From Nonomuraea zeae (lineage in GTDB: Bacteria > Actinomycetota > Actinomycetes > Streptosporangiales > Streptosporangiaceae): a stretch of DNA of 40,761 nt. The position numbers and the translations under genes were made by a program. The stretch spans positions 1 to 40,761 of the forward strand of contig NZ_VCKX01000090.1 of NCBI RefSeq assembly GCF_005889725.1. The letters run 5' to 3'. Under the pieces are notes generated by a model. The model did no database searches and had not been told where the DNA came from. It saw only the letters and a list, made by a program, of their open reading frames with translations. The first letter of the stretch is position 1, and the number at the start of each line of letters is the position of its first letter. This document shows, piece after piece, positions 1 to 8,100 of the stretch.

Positions 1-19
1 AGATGGGTATAAGAGACAG
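1..19 (+). other. Residual Nextera/Tn5 mosaic-end adapter
   Basis: The first 19 bases, AGATGGGTATAAGAGACAG, match the Tn5 mosaic end used in Nextera libraries (AGATGTGTATAAGAGACAG) at 18 of 19 positions. The treY reading frame makes protein sense only from about base 20. This is untrimmed library sequence at the contig edge, not genomic DNA. Confidence 0.93.
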
Positions 20-1853
20 CCTGCGTGGTGACCAGCAGCTTGGCCGCGTCCCATGAGGTCTCCGGCTTGCGCGGGTACGTCACCGGCCGCCGGTTGTCCG
101 GATCGACCAGGGAGAAGTCGGTGGTCTCATTGCCCTGGTACACATCCGGCACCCCCGGCATCATGAGCTGGACGAGCTTGGCCCCCAGCGAGTTCGACAT
201 CGCGAAGGGCTCGATCCGCTCGGTGAACTCGCCGATCGGCAGCCGGACGGCCGCCTGCGCGAACTCCCGCAGGCGCCGCTCGTAGGCCGGATCCGGGTTC
301 AGCCAGGAGATGGCGGTCTTGGCCTCCCGCGCGGCCTTCAGCAGGTAGTCCGTGAACCGCTCGGCCGAGATCGGCCAGGCCGCCATGAGGTTCTGCCAGG
401 CCAGGTAGTCCAGGTGAGGATCGAAGGACACCTCCGACGACCACGCGGCCACCGCCGAAGCCCATTCCTCGGGCAGCTCCGACAGCACCGACAGCCGCGC
501 GCGCACGTCCTCCGACCGCTTCGTGTCGTGCGTGGACAGCGTGGTCATCGTGTACGGGAGCAGCTCGGCGCAGAAGTCGTGAAACTCCTCCACCCCCACC
601 CCGAACACGTCCGGCTCGCCCCCCACCTCGTTGAGGCAGGCCAGCGGATACCACCGGTAGAGCGCGGTGTCCTCCACGCCCTTGGCCATGACCGGTCCGC
701 AGGTCTGCTGGAAGCGGACGATCGCCTCGTCCGAGCCGTACAGGACCTTGCGGACGAGCGGCCCCACGGCGGGCGAGCACGCCTCGGCGGCCAGCTCGAC
801 GATCTCCACGGACTCCGGCGGCGGCTCCTCGCCCGGCACCACGTACGCACGATAGACCGGCATCGCGGCGAGCAGCTCGCGCACGGCGGCCGGGTCGGCG
901 TCGGCGGCCCTGGCCAGCCGCTTCACCTCCGCCCCGAAGAACAGGTCGAGCACCTCCCGCTTGGCCTGCGCCATGACGGGCCGGTAGTCCTCCGGGCCAC
1001 CGGTCAGCTCGGTGAACAGGCGGACGAGCGGCTCCTTGCCCGCCGGGTCCACGAACAGGCCGTTGACCCGGTTGAGCACGTCGTAGCCGGTGGTGCCGTC
1101 GCAGGCCCAGTCGCCGGGCAGCCGCTCGGGGCCGATGAGGATCTTCTCGACCACGGTCCAGGTCTCGCCCACGCGGGCGCGCAGCCGTTCGAGATAGCCG
1201 CGCGGATCGGCCAGCCCGTCGGGGTGATCGACGCGGAGCCCGTCCACCAACCCCTCGTCGAGCAGCCAGAAGATCACCTCGTGCGTGGCGAACAGCACGG
1301 ACGGGTCCTCGACGCGCAGCCCGATTAACGACGACACGTCGAAGAAGCGCCGGTAGCCGGGCCCCTCCCGCCAGTCGACCAGCCGGTAGTGGCCGGGATG
1401 GGGGAAGACGTGCTCGTGGTAGCGCAGCACGTCGCCGTCCACGACCGGCTCGGTGTCGTCGCCGAGCACGGGCAGCGCCACTTTCCCGCCGTCCCACTCG
1501 ATGTCGAACCAGTGCGCGTACGGCGAGCCGGGCCCGTCCTTCAGCACCGACCAGAACTGGGCGTTGACCGGGTTCATGTGGTTGGGCACGATGTCCACCA
1601 CGACGCCGAGGTCATGGGCGGCCAGCTGCTGCGCCATCTCCCTGAACCCCGTCGCCCCACCGAACTCCTCCCTGATCCTGGAGTGGTCGATGACGTCGTA
1701 GCCGTGCCGCGACTCGGGCGTGGCCTGGAGGATCGGCGACAGGTAGACGTGGCTGACGCCGAGGTCGCGCAGGTAGCCGGCGATCTCGGCGACCTGCGCG
1801 AAGCCGAAGTCCGGGGTCAGCTGCACCCGGTAGGTCGAGCTCGGCCTAGACAC
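20..1853 (-). CDS. treY: Maltooligosyltrehalose synthase (3' end missing)
   Basis: TreY is a cytoplasmic GH13 enzyme that converts the reducing-end alpha-1,4 bond of maltooligosaccharides to alpha-1,1; TreZ then releases trehalose. The frame opens with GTG at 1853 (MSRPSSTYRVQL), the usual TreY beginning. Family signatures are present: VVDIVPNHMN near residue 90, GLRVDHPDG with the expected nucleophile D209, VVEKI with the acid/base E236, and a downstream STHDTKRSEDVRARL block. About 611 residues are present against roughly 750-800 for the family, so the C-terminus lies beyond the contig edge. The start overlaps the glgX stop by 8 bp, so the two genes are translationally coupled, matching the common actinobacterial glgX(treX)-treY-treZ order. 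Confidence 0.93.
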
Positions 1854-3939
1854 GACGGAGCACCCGTACGCTGCGGCCCGGCACCGCGATCGCCTCGCCC
1901 GCCCGGCACATCCGGGCGTCGAGCCTGATCGGCATGGCCGTGTCGATCTCCGTGTGCCACATCTCGCCGTAGTCCTTGGGGATCTGGAACTTGATCGTGT
2001 CGTAGTGGGCGTTGAACAGCAGCAGGAACGAGTCGTCCCTGATCGGCCGGCCACGGCGGTCCGGCTCGGTGATGGCGTCGCCGTTGAGGAAGACGGCCAG
2101 CGACTTCGCGTATCCCACGTTCCAGTCGCTGTCGGTCATCTCCTCCCCCGATGGGGTCAGCCAGGCGATGTCACTCAAGCCGCGCACCGGTTTGCCATAG
2201 AAGAACCTCCTGCGCCGGAATACCGGATGTTTCTTCCTCAGCTCGGCCAGGCTCTGCGTGAACTCGAGCAGCAGCCAGTTCTCCCTGACGTCCGACCAGT
2301 CCACCCAGGTCAGGTCGTTGTCCTGGCAGTAGCCGTTGTTGTTGCCCCGCTGGGTGCGGCCGAGCTCGTCGCCGTGCGAGAGCATCGGCACGCCCTGGGA
2401 CAGGAAGAGCGTGGTGAGGAAGTTGCGCTTCTGCTGCTCGCGCAGCGACTCGATGTTGATGCCCGCCGGGCCCTCCTCACCGCAGTTCCAGGACCTGTTG
2501 TCGTCGGTCCCGTCGCGGTTGCCCTCTTTGTTGGCCTCGTTGTGCTTGTTGTTGTACGAGACGAGGTCCTGCAGGGTGAAGCCGTCGTGACAGGTGACGA
2601 AGTTGATCGAGGCGGCGGGCCGGCGGCTGTCGTCCTGGTAGAGGTCGCTCGACCCGGTGAACCTGGACCCGAACTCGGGCAGCGTGGCCGCCTGACCGCG
2701 CCACAGGTCGCGGATCGTGTCGCGGTACCGCCCGTTCCACTCCGTCCACCGGGACGGGAAGTTGCCGACCTGGTAGCCGCCGGGACCCACGTCCCACGGC
2801 TCGGCGATGAGCTTGACCTGCGACAGCACCGGGTCCTGCTGCACCAGGTCGAAGAACGAGCTCAGCCGGTCGACCTCGTGCAGCTCCCGCGCCAGCGTCG
2901 AGGCCAGGTCGAAGCGGAAGCCGTCGACGTGCATCTCGATGACCCAGTAGCGCAGCGAGTCCATGATCATCTGCAGGACGTGCGGCGAGCGCATGAGCAG
3001 GCTGTTGCCGGTGCCCGTGGTGTCCATGTAGTAGCGCTTGTCGCCCTCGACCAGCCGGTAGTAGTCGGGGTTGTCGATCCCCCTGAACCCCAGCGTCGGC
3101 CCCAGGTGGTTGCCCTCGGCGGTGTGGTTGTAGACGACGTCGAGGATGACCTCGATGCCCGCCTCGTGCAGCCCTCTGACCATGGCCTTGAACTCCAGCA
3201 CCTGGCCGCCGCGCTGCCCCTGGCTGGAGTAGCGGTTGTGCGGCGCGAAGAACCCGATGGAGTTGTAGCCCCAGTAGTTCGACAGCCCGCGCTGTTCGAG
3301 GATGTGGTCGGTGACGAACTGGTGGACGGGCATCAGCTCCAGCGCCGTCACGCCCAGCTTGGTGAGGTGGTCGAGGATCTCGGGGTGGGCGAGCCCCGCG
3401 TACGTGCCGCGCAGGTGCCTGGGGATCTTGGGATGGCTGATCGTCAGCCCGCGCACGTGGGCCTCGTAGATCACGGTGTCGTGGTACGGGGTGGCCGGCG
3501 GCCGGTCGTGCCCCCAGCCGAAGAACGGGTTGATCACGATCGAGCGCGGCACGTAGGGGGCCGAGTCGGCGTCGTTACGCGTGTCCGGCTGCCCGAACCG
3601 GTAGCCGTAGACCGCCTCGTGCCACTTCACGCCGCCCTCGATGGCCATGGCGTACGGGTCGAGCAGCAGCTTGGCCGGGTTGCAGCGCAGCCCGCGCGCC
3701 GGGTCGTAGGGCCCGTGGACGCGGTAGCCGTAGCGCTGGCCGGGGCCGATCCCCGGCAGGTAGCCGTGCCAGATGAACCCGTCGACCTCGGAGAGCGAGA
3801 CCCGGGACTCGACGTTCTCCTCATCGAACAGGCACAGCTCCACCGCGTCGGCAACCTCGGTGTAGAGCGAGAAGTTCGTGCCCGCGCCGTCGTAGGTCGC
3901 CCCGAGCGGATAGGGGTCTCCTGGCCAGATCTCGATCAT
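1846..3939 (-). CDS. glgX: Glycogen debranching enzyme GlgX/TreX
   Basis: Cytoplasmic GH13_11 isoamylase-type enzyme that removes alpha-1,6 branches from glycogen, supplying linear maltodextrins to TreY. The protein is 697 residues, normal for GlgX. An N-terminal CBM48-like region (PLGATYDGAGTNFSLY) is followed by the catalytic barrel: DVVYNHTAEG (about 268-277), DGFRFDLAS with nucleophile D344, IAEPWD with acid/base E380, and CHDGFTLQD with D452. I chose ATG 3939 because AGGGAG lies 6 bases upstream and the protein then begins MIEIWPGDPYPLG as expected; an extension to 4005 lacks family sequence. It is the first gene of the minus-strand operon with treY. Confidence 0.94.
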   Translation of the reverse strand: MIEIWPGDPYPLGATYDGAGTNFSLYTEVADAVELCLFDEENVESRVSLSEVDGFIWHGYLPGIGPGQRYGYRVHGPYDPARGLRCNPAKLLLDPYAMAIEGGVKWHEAVYGYRFGQPDTRNDADSAPYVPRSIVINPFFGWGHDRPPATPYHDTVIYEAHVRGLTISHPKIPRHLRGTYAGLAHPEILDHLTKLGVTALELMPVHQFVTDHILEQRGLSNYWGYNSIGFFAPHNRYSSQGQRGGQVLEFKAMVRGLHEAGIEVILDVVYNHTAEGNHLGPTLGFRGIDNPDYYRLVEGDKRYYMDTTGTGNSLLMRSPHVLQMIMDSLRYWVIEMHVDGFRFDLASTLARELHEVDRLSSFFDLVQQDPVLSQVKLIAEPWDVGPGGYQVGNFPSRWTEWNGRYRDTIRDLWRGQAATLPEFGSRFTGSSDLYQDDSRRPAASINFVTCHDGFTLQDLVSYNNKHNEANKEGNRDGTDDNRSWNCGEEGPAGINIESLREQQKRNFLTTLFLSQGVPMLSHGDELGRTQRGNNNGYCQDNDLTWVDWSDVRENWLLLEFTQSLAELRKKHPVFRRRRFFYGKPVRGLSDIAWLTPSGEEMTDSDWNVGYAKSLAVFLNGDAITEPDRRGRPIRDDSFLLLFNAHYDTIKFQIPKDYGEMWHTEIDTAMPIRLDARMCRAGEAIAVPGRSVRVLRRV

Positions 3940-4070
3940 CGAGGCTCCCTTGCGGTCTCTCCCATGTTCTGTTCCCCCGCTCCGCCGGACAAGCCCAGGC
4001 CCCATTGATCACTCTGTTCTTCCCACGCTCAGCCGATCATTACCCGCCCATCCGTTTCCGGAGCTCATCC

Positions 4071-4106
4071 ATGGGCTCAACTATGGGCTCAACCATGGGC
4101 GCGAAC
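4071..4106. repeat. Three tandem 12-bp repeats between glgX and mscL
   Basis: Three consecutive 12-bp units, ATGGGCTCAACT, ATGGGCTCAACC and ATGGGCGCGAAC, lie in the divergent glgX/mscL intergenic region. Two nearly identical copies and a degenerate third could be a repeated regulator site or slippage. No regulator is assigned. Confidence 0.6.
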
Positions 4107-4123
4107 AGGGCGTGAACAGGGAT

Positions 4124-4159
4124 GGGCCGCCTCCGACGGCGCGGTATCGGAGGCGGCCC
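4124..4159 (+). promoter_or_regulatory. Strong hairpin upstream of mscL
   Basis: A perfect 13-bp inverted repeat (GGGCCGCCTCCGA with TCGGAGGCGGCCC, 10-base loop) lies 60 bases before the mscL ATG. The flanking genes diverge, so it cannot terminate either one. It would sit in the mscL leader if transcription begins upstream, and may attenuate or stabilise that RNA. No U-tract follows. Confidence 0.55.
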
Positions 4160-4219
4160 ACACTCCCAGCATGCTCCTCGCCCGTTTGCCGCCGCGGATC
4201 CGGGCTACATGCGGATGTC

Positions 4220-4639
4220 ATGGGCGGTTTCAGAAAGTTCTTACTACGCGGCAACATCGTGGAGCTCGCGGTGGCGGTGATCGTCGGCGCCACCTTCAGC
4301 GGGCTGGTGCAGGCGCTCGTCGCCGACCTGATCACCCCGTTGATCGGCGCCGTCACCGGCGGGAGGCAGCCGAACTTCGCCAGCTACTCCTTCACCATCA
4401 ACGGCAGCCAATTCAAGTACGGCGACTTCCTCAACCACCTGCTCACCTTCCTGATCATCGCGGCGGTCGTCTACTGGCTGGTCGTGACTCCCATGTCCCG
4501 GCTCATCAGCAGGTTCGAAGGCGACAAGGCGGCCACCACCAAGCAGTGCCCCGAATGCCTCAGCGACATCCCCGTCGAGGCGCGCCGCTGCGCCAGCTGC
4601 ACGGCCGAGCTCGTCCCGGAATCCGAGAAGCCCACGTAG
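4220..4639 (+). CDS. mscL: Large-conductance mechanosensitive channel with C-terminal zinc ribbon
   Basis: MscL is a pentameric inner-membrane channel that releases solutes on hypo-osmotic shock. The 139-residue protein begins MGGFRKFLLRGNIVELAVAV, the conserved N-terminal amphipathic helix and TM1; TM2 is HLLTFLIIAAVVYWLVVTP (about 74-92). After the usual charged C-terminal stretch it carries CPEC-(9)-CASC, a compact four-cysteine zinc-ribbon-like module that classical MscL proteins lack. The start at ATG 4220 fits family length; no strong ribosome site is visible. Nearby trehalose genes share an osmotic theme, but the gene is divergent from them. Confidence 0.95.
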   Translation: MGGFRKFLLRGNIVELAVAVIVGATFSGLVQALVADLITPLIGAVTGGRQPNFASYSFTINGSQFKYGDFLNHLLTFLIIAAVVYWLVVTPMSRLISRFEGDKAATTKQCPECLSDIPVEARRCASCTAELVPESEKPT

Positions 4640-4724
4640 GTATGTCGGGGATGTGCGGTCCAGGTTTCCGAGTCTTGGGTCACAGTGACGCGCGGCCGGG
4701 TTGCCGGTTCGGCAAGATGGACCG

Positions 4725-5309
4725 ATGAGCGTTGAGTTGATGGTCTGGGACGAGCCGGTGCCGATCAGCAGGGACCAGGCCCGGGCGACCTACCTGGCGA
4801 TCAAGCGGACCGATCCGGTGGCCGGCGGGGAGCCGCCGGAGGTGGCCAAGGAGCTGCCGGGGGACATCACGCTCTATCCGGGTCACGTGCTGGTGAGCAT
4901 GGACCTGGACAGCATGGACGAGATGTCCGCGCAGGTGTTCACGACCGCGCGGGCGCACGGCCTGGTCTGCTACGACCCGCAGCGCGACCTCGTGCACAAC
5001 GTGGCGCCGCTGGGCGTCTACGAGGGCATGCAGCTCCACACGGGTGACGGCATGGTCGTGCACGACCCCGACCTCGGGCTCGTGCACGACGTGCTGGCCA
5101 CCCTGTCGCCACAGAACCCGTTCGTCGCCCTGGTGAACTTCGGCCGGCACTTCCTGCAGGTCTCGCCGGGCTACGAGCTGGAGTACAAAGAGGGCACGCT
5201 CGTCCGCGCCCTGGTGTCCGAGCTGGCCGAGGTCCAGAGCGCCTTCAACGAGTACGCCACCGGCGACCGCTCGTTCCTGATCCGGCACGAGTGGAGCCCG
5301 CCGGCCTGA
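4725..5309 (+). CDS. Uncharacterised 194-residue protein
   Basis: I do not recognise a named family. The start at ATG 4725 (MSVELMVWDEPVPI) looks right because the opening is the kind seen in small conserved actinobacterial proteins. The sequence is soluble and acidic, with no signal peptide, membrane segment or cysteine cluster. It contains YPGHVLVSMDLDSMDEMSA (about 55-73) and ends with a basic-acidic helical stretch. It lies 21 bases before the aminopeptidase gene on the same strand, so co-transcription is likely. An inverted repeat, TTGCC-N5-GGCAA, lies just upstream. Codon use matches its neighbours. No function is proposed. Confidence 0.8.
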   Translation: MSVELMVWDEPVPISRDQARATYLAIKRTDPVAGGEPPEVAKELPGDITLYPGHVLVSMDLDSMDEMSAQVFTTARAHGLVCYDPQRDLVHNVAPLGVYEGMQLHTGDGMVVHDPDLGLVHDVLATLSPQNPFVALVNFGRHFLQVSPGYELEYKEGTLVRALVSELAEVQSAFNEYATGDRSFLIRHEWSPPA

Positions 5310-5330
5310 GATGGGGCAGGATCATGGGCC

Positions 5331-6302
5331 ATGAGAACCCTGTATCCGCCCATCGAGCCATACGAGTCCGGGCTGCTGGACGTGGGCGACGGCCACCAGA
5401 TCTACTGGGAGGTCTGCGGCAACCCCGACGGCAAGCCCGCCGTCATGCTGCACGGAGGCCCAGGCGGCGGGTGCACCGCCAAGCAGCGCCGCCAGTGGAA
5501 CCCCGAGCACTACCGCATCGTCCTGTTCGACCAGCGCAACTGTGGCCGCAGCCTGCCGCACGCCGGTGACCCGGCCACGGATCTGAGCGCCAACACGACC
5601 TGGAACCTCGTGGCCGACATGGAGCGGCTGCGCGAGCACCTGGGCATCGAGCGGTGGCAGGTGTTCGGCGGCTCCTGGGGCAGCGCGCTGGCGCTGGCGT
5701 ACGCGCAGACGCATCCCGAGCGGACGACCGAGCTGGTGCTGCGCGGGATCTTCACGCTGCGGCCCGGGGAGCTGCGCTGGTTCTACCAGGAGGGCACCAG
5801 CCACCTGTTCCCCGACGTGTGGGAGTCGTTCGTGGCGCCGATCCCCGAGCAGGAGCGCGGCGACCTCATCGCCGCCTTCCGGCGACGGCTCGAAGGGCCG
5901 GACGACGACGCCCGGCTCGCCGCGGCAAAGGCGTGGTCGCAGTGGGAGGCCGCCACGATCACGCTGCTGCCCGACCCCGAGCTCGTCGAGGAGTTCGGGG
6001 AGGACAAGATGGCCGTCTGCTTCGCCAGGATCGAGAACCACTACTTCCACCACGGAGGCTGGTTCGAGCCCGAGCAGCTCATCAGGGACGTCGGCCGGAT
6101 CAGGCACATCCCGGCGGTGATCGTGCAGGGCCGTTACGACGCCTGCACGCCCATGACCACCGCCTGGGACCTGCACCGGGCCTGGCCCGAGGCCGCCTTC
6201 CACGTCGTCGACGACGCCGGGCACGCCGCCACGGAGCCGGGCATCGTGGACCGGCTCATCGAGGCGACAGACGGGTTCGCGCCAGGCGTACCGCAGGGGT
6301 GA
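5331..6302 (+). CDS. pip: Prolyl aminopeptidase (S33 family)
   Basis: Cytoplasmic alpha/beta-hydrolase that releases N-terminal proline from peptides. The 323-residue length is normal. HGGPGGG (41-47) forms the oxyanion region, DQRNCGRS (67-74) is a slight variant of the usual DQRGCGRS, and the nucleophile elbow GGSWGS gives S115. The other triad members are D270 in GRYDACTP and H298 in DDAGHAA. The family N-terminus LYPPIEPYESGLLDVGDGH is intact. The 3' end overlaps the convergent PAP2 gene by 47 bp. It may be co-transcribed with the preceding unknown gene. Confidence 0.95.
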   Translation: MRTLYPPIEPYESGLLDVGDGHQIYWEVCGNPDGKPAVMLHGGPGGGCTAKQRRQWNPEHYRIVLFDQRNCGRSLPHAGDPATDLSANTTWNLVADMERLREHLGIERWQVFGGSWGSALALAYAQTHPERTTELVLRGIFTLRPGELRWFYQEGTSHLFPDVWESFVAPIPEQERGDLIAAFRRRLEGPDDDARLAAAKAWSQWEAATITLLPDPELVEEFGEDKMAVCFARIENHYFHHGGWFEPEQLIRDVGRIRHIPAVIVQGRYDACTPMTTAWDLHRAWPEAAFHVVDDAGHAATEPGIVDRLIEATDGFAPGVPQG

Positions 6303-6804
6303 CCGCCCCCACCACCAGCAGCGCGAACATCGGCGCGAGCACCAGCCCGAGCAGGAAGCCCACCGCCACGTCGTGCGGATAGTGCACGCCCACGAACACG
6401 CGCGAGAACGCCATGACCGCCGCCAGCGGCAGCACCGCCCAGGCCAGGGCACGCCACACCAGCACGAGCGTGGCCGCCGCCCCCGCCGCGATCACCGAGT
6501 GGTTGCTGGGGAACGACCAGTCGTCCGGCGGCGGGCAGGCGGCGATCGTCGCCACCCCGCCCCGGCACGGCCGGTCCTCCCTGATGAAGATCTTGATGAC
6601 CTCGCTCACGACGTACGCGAACACCACACCCGCCGGACCCGCGATCACCAGCGCCAGGTCGCGGGCCGGAGCCCGCCACGCCCTGAACGCGGCGACCCCG
6701 AACAGGGCCACGAACAGGAATAACCCGGCGTCGGTGCCGACCTCGGCGAGGGTGTGCAGCCACCCGGGCGTGGTACGGGCGAAGTCGACGATGTCGTAGT
6801 ACAC
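6256..6804 (-). CDS. PAP2-family membrane phosphatase
   Basis: Integral membrane phosphatase of the type-2 phosphatidic acid phosphatase superfamily, which includes undecaprenyl-diphosphate and lipid phosphatases. All three active-site motifs are visible in the 182 residues: K71-x6-R78-P79, PSNHS (99-103, a variant of PSGH), and SR (134-135)-x5-H141-x3-D145. Five to six hydrophobic segments surround them. The start is GTG at 6804 (MYYDIVDFARTTPG). The substrate cannot be told from sequence; cell-envelope lipid recycling is a reasonable guess. Its 3' end overlaps pip on the opposite strand by 47 bp. Confidence 0.92.
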   Translation of the reverse strand: MYYDIVDFARTTPGWLHTLAEVGTDAGLFLFVALFGVAAFRAWRAPARDLALVIAGPAGVVFAYVVSEVIKIFIREDRPCRGGVATIAACPPPDDWSFPSNHSVIAAGAAATLVLVWRALAWAVLPLAAVMAFSRVFVGVHYPHDVAVGFLLGLVLAPMFALLVVGAVTPAVRLARTRLSPR

Positions 6805-6805
6805 G

Positions 6806-6837
6806 CGTGTCCAATCCGTAAATGACGAATGGACACG
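6806..6837. promoter_or_regulatory. Inverted repeat immediately upstream of PAP2 gene
   Basis: CGTGTCCA (6806-6813) and TGGACACG (6830-6837) form a perfect 8-bp inverted repeat with a 16-base spacer, starting two bases before the PAP2 GTG. It could be an operator or a leader hairpin masking the ribosome site (GGA in the arm). No regulator is identified. Confidence 0.4.
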
Positions 6838-6865
6838 ACCTTACGAACTAAGATCGTCAAGCGCC

Positions 6866-6881
6866 TCCACCATAAGGTGGA
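6866..6881 (-). terminator. Small hairpin after the 100-residue gene
   Basis: TCCACC-ATAA-GGTGGA is a perfect 6-bp stem with a tetraloop. It lies between the end of the minus-strand small gene (6915) and the start of the PAP2 gene (6804). It is a weak intrinsic-terminator candidate without a clear U-tract. Confidence 0.35.
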
Positions 6882-6914
6882 AAGTCGGCAAAACCTCGAC
6901 CGAACGACTGACCG

Positions 6915-7217
6915 TCAGGTAAGGAACTGGCTGGCCAGAGCGGCCTGCTTCATCTCCAGCTCGCCCCGGGTGATCAGCCCACGGTCGAACGCCTCGGTGG
7001 TGGCGTCGCGCTCGGCGACGTAGAACGCGGCCATGATCTCGCTGCGCAGCGGGGTGAACCCGCGCTCCACGCAGTCGGAGAAGACGGTCACTTTCAGCTC
7101 GACGGCGTCCGAGGGGACCGTGCACGCGAGATCGTGCGCCTTGAGCTGCTGAACCGCTTCACGAAGGGTGACAGGACCGAGGGACCCGTTGAAACGGGTG
7201 TCAAGAGTGATCTTCAC
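6915..7217 (-). CDS. Uncharacterised 100-residue protein
   Basis: No named family is recognised. I place the start at GTG 7217 (MKITLDTRFNGSL) because GGAGG lies 10 bases upstream; an earlier TTG at 7244 would put that ribosome site inside the gene. The protein is soluble. An N-terminal beta-rich part, with LREAVQQLKAHDL near 22-34, is followed by a C-terminal helical part containing EAFDRGLITRGELEMKQAAL, which resembles the short-helix SHOCT style (x-G-x-I-T-x-E-E) though it is not a clear match. It is divergent from the universal stress protein gene and shares its 5' region. Confidence 0.7.
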   Translation of the reverse strand: MKITLDTRFNGSLGPVTLREAVQQLKAHDLACTVPSDAVELKVTVFSDCVERGFTPLRSEIMAAFYVAERDATTEAFDRGLITRGELEMKQAALASQFLT

Positions 7218-7296
7218 TGTTTTTGCGCCTCCATAGGTTTGCAACGTTCACATGAAGGCCGCGTATTCCCAGCTCAGAGGGGGTATGAGGGCTTTC

Positions 7297-8091
7297 GTGA
7301 TCGGAGCGCACGTGATCGTCGGCTACAGCGGGGACCCGGGTGGGCGGGACGCTCTCGCCCTCGGCTCCGCCATCACCCGGGTGACCGGAGGAGAGCTCAC
7401 CATCGCCACCGTCTACCCGCCGGGCAGCCCGGGGCTGGCGGTCGAGGCGCAGGCCAACCTGGCGCACGCGGCCGAGGAGCTGGGCCAGGCCCCGGCCGAA
7501 TACCTCACCTACGAGAGCAGAGGGGCGGGCCGCGGCCTGTCGGTGCTGGCCAGCCGGATCAGGGCCGACCTGATCGTGGTCGGCTCGGCCGGCGGCGGGC
7601 AGCACGGCCGCATCGCGATCGGCGCCACCTCCGACCACCTGCTCCACCTGTCGTCGGAGGCGGTCATGCTGGCGCCGGCCGGCTACCTGCCGCCCGACGA
7701 GCCCGCCCGGCTCACGCTGGCCTACGTGCACAGGCCGCAGTGTGACGCGGCGGTCGAGCAGGTGGCGCAGGCCGCGCTGCGCCTCGACGTGCCGCTCCGG
7801 CTGATCACGCTCGACCTGCGCACGGAGGACCAGGGCAAGCTCAGGGACGATCTCGCGCTGGCGGTCCGGCTGGCGTGGGAGAGCACCGGCATCGAGGCCG
7901 AGGCCGAGGTGGCGGAGGGCCACGACGTGGCGGCCGCGCTGGCGGACATCGAGTGGCTGCCCGGCGAGCTGCTGGTGTGCGCGGCCAGCGAGGACGCGCA
8001 GCCGCACCGGGTCTTCCTCGGCGAGCTGGCCATGAAGGTGCTGCGTGCCTCCGCCTGCCCCGTGACCGTGCTGCCCAGAGGCTTCTCCTAG
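7297..8091 (+). CDS. Universal stress protein, two UspA domains
   Basis: UspA-superfamily cytoplasmic protein, probably nucleotide-binding and stress-induced. Two tandem Usp folds are visible. The first begins HVIVGYSGDPGGRDAL and has the GSAGGGQHGRIAIGATSDHLL loop (G-2x-G-9x-G-S/T type). The second begins LTLAYVHRPQCDAAV and ends FLGELAMKVLRASACPVTVL. Start choice is uncertain: GTG 7297 has AGGG 5 bases upstream, GTG 7312 has GGAG 5 bases upstream, and ATG 7252 and 7285 lack a well-spaced site. The histidine kinase starts 9 bases after the stop, so the two may be co-transcribed. Confidence 0.88.
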   Translation: MIGAHVIVGYSGDPGGRDALALGSAITRVTGGELTIATVYPPGSPGLAVEAQANLAHAAEELGQAPAEYLTYESRGAGRGLSVLASRIRADLIVVGSAGGGQHGRIAIGATSDHLLHLSSEAVMLAPAGYLPPDEPARLTLAYVHRPQCDAAVEQVAQAALRLDVPLRLITLDLRTEDQGKLRDDLALAVRLAWESTGIEAEAEVAEGHDVAAALADIEWLPGELLVCAASEDAQPHRVFLGELAMKVLRASACPVTVLPRGFS

Positions 8092-8100
8092 GCTCTACGG

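Noticed and set aside
127..1497. Long minus-strand reading frame of 456 codons inside treY, rich in Arg/Ala/Gly
   Set aside because: Out-of-frame shadow of treY; composition is that of a high-GC alternate frame and no protein family is recognisable.
1954..4008. 684-codon plus-strand open frame opposite glgX
   Set aside because: Antisense shadow: exact mirror of glgX codons, Val/Arg/Asp-rich with no domain motifs or ribosome site.
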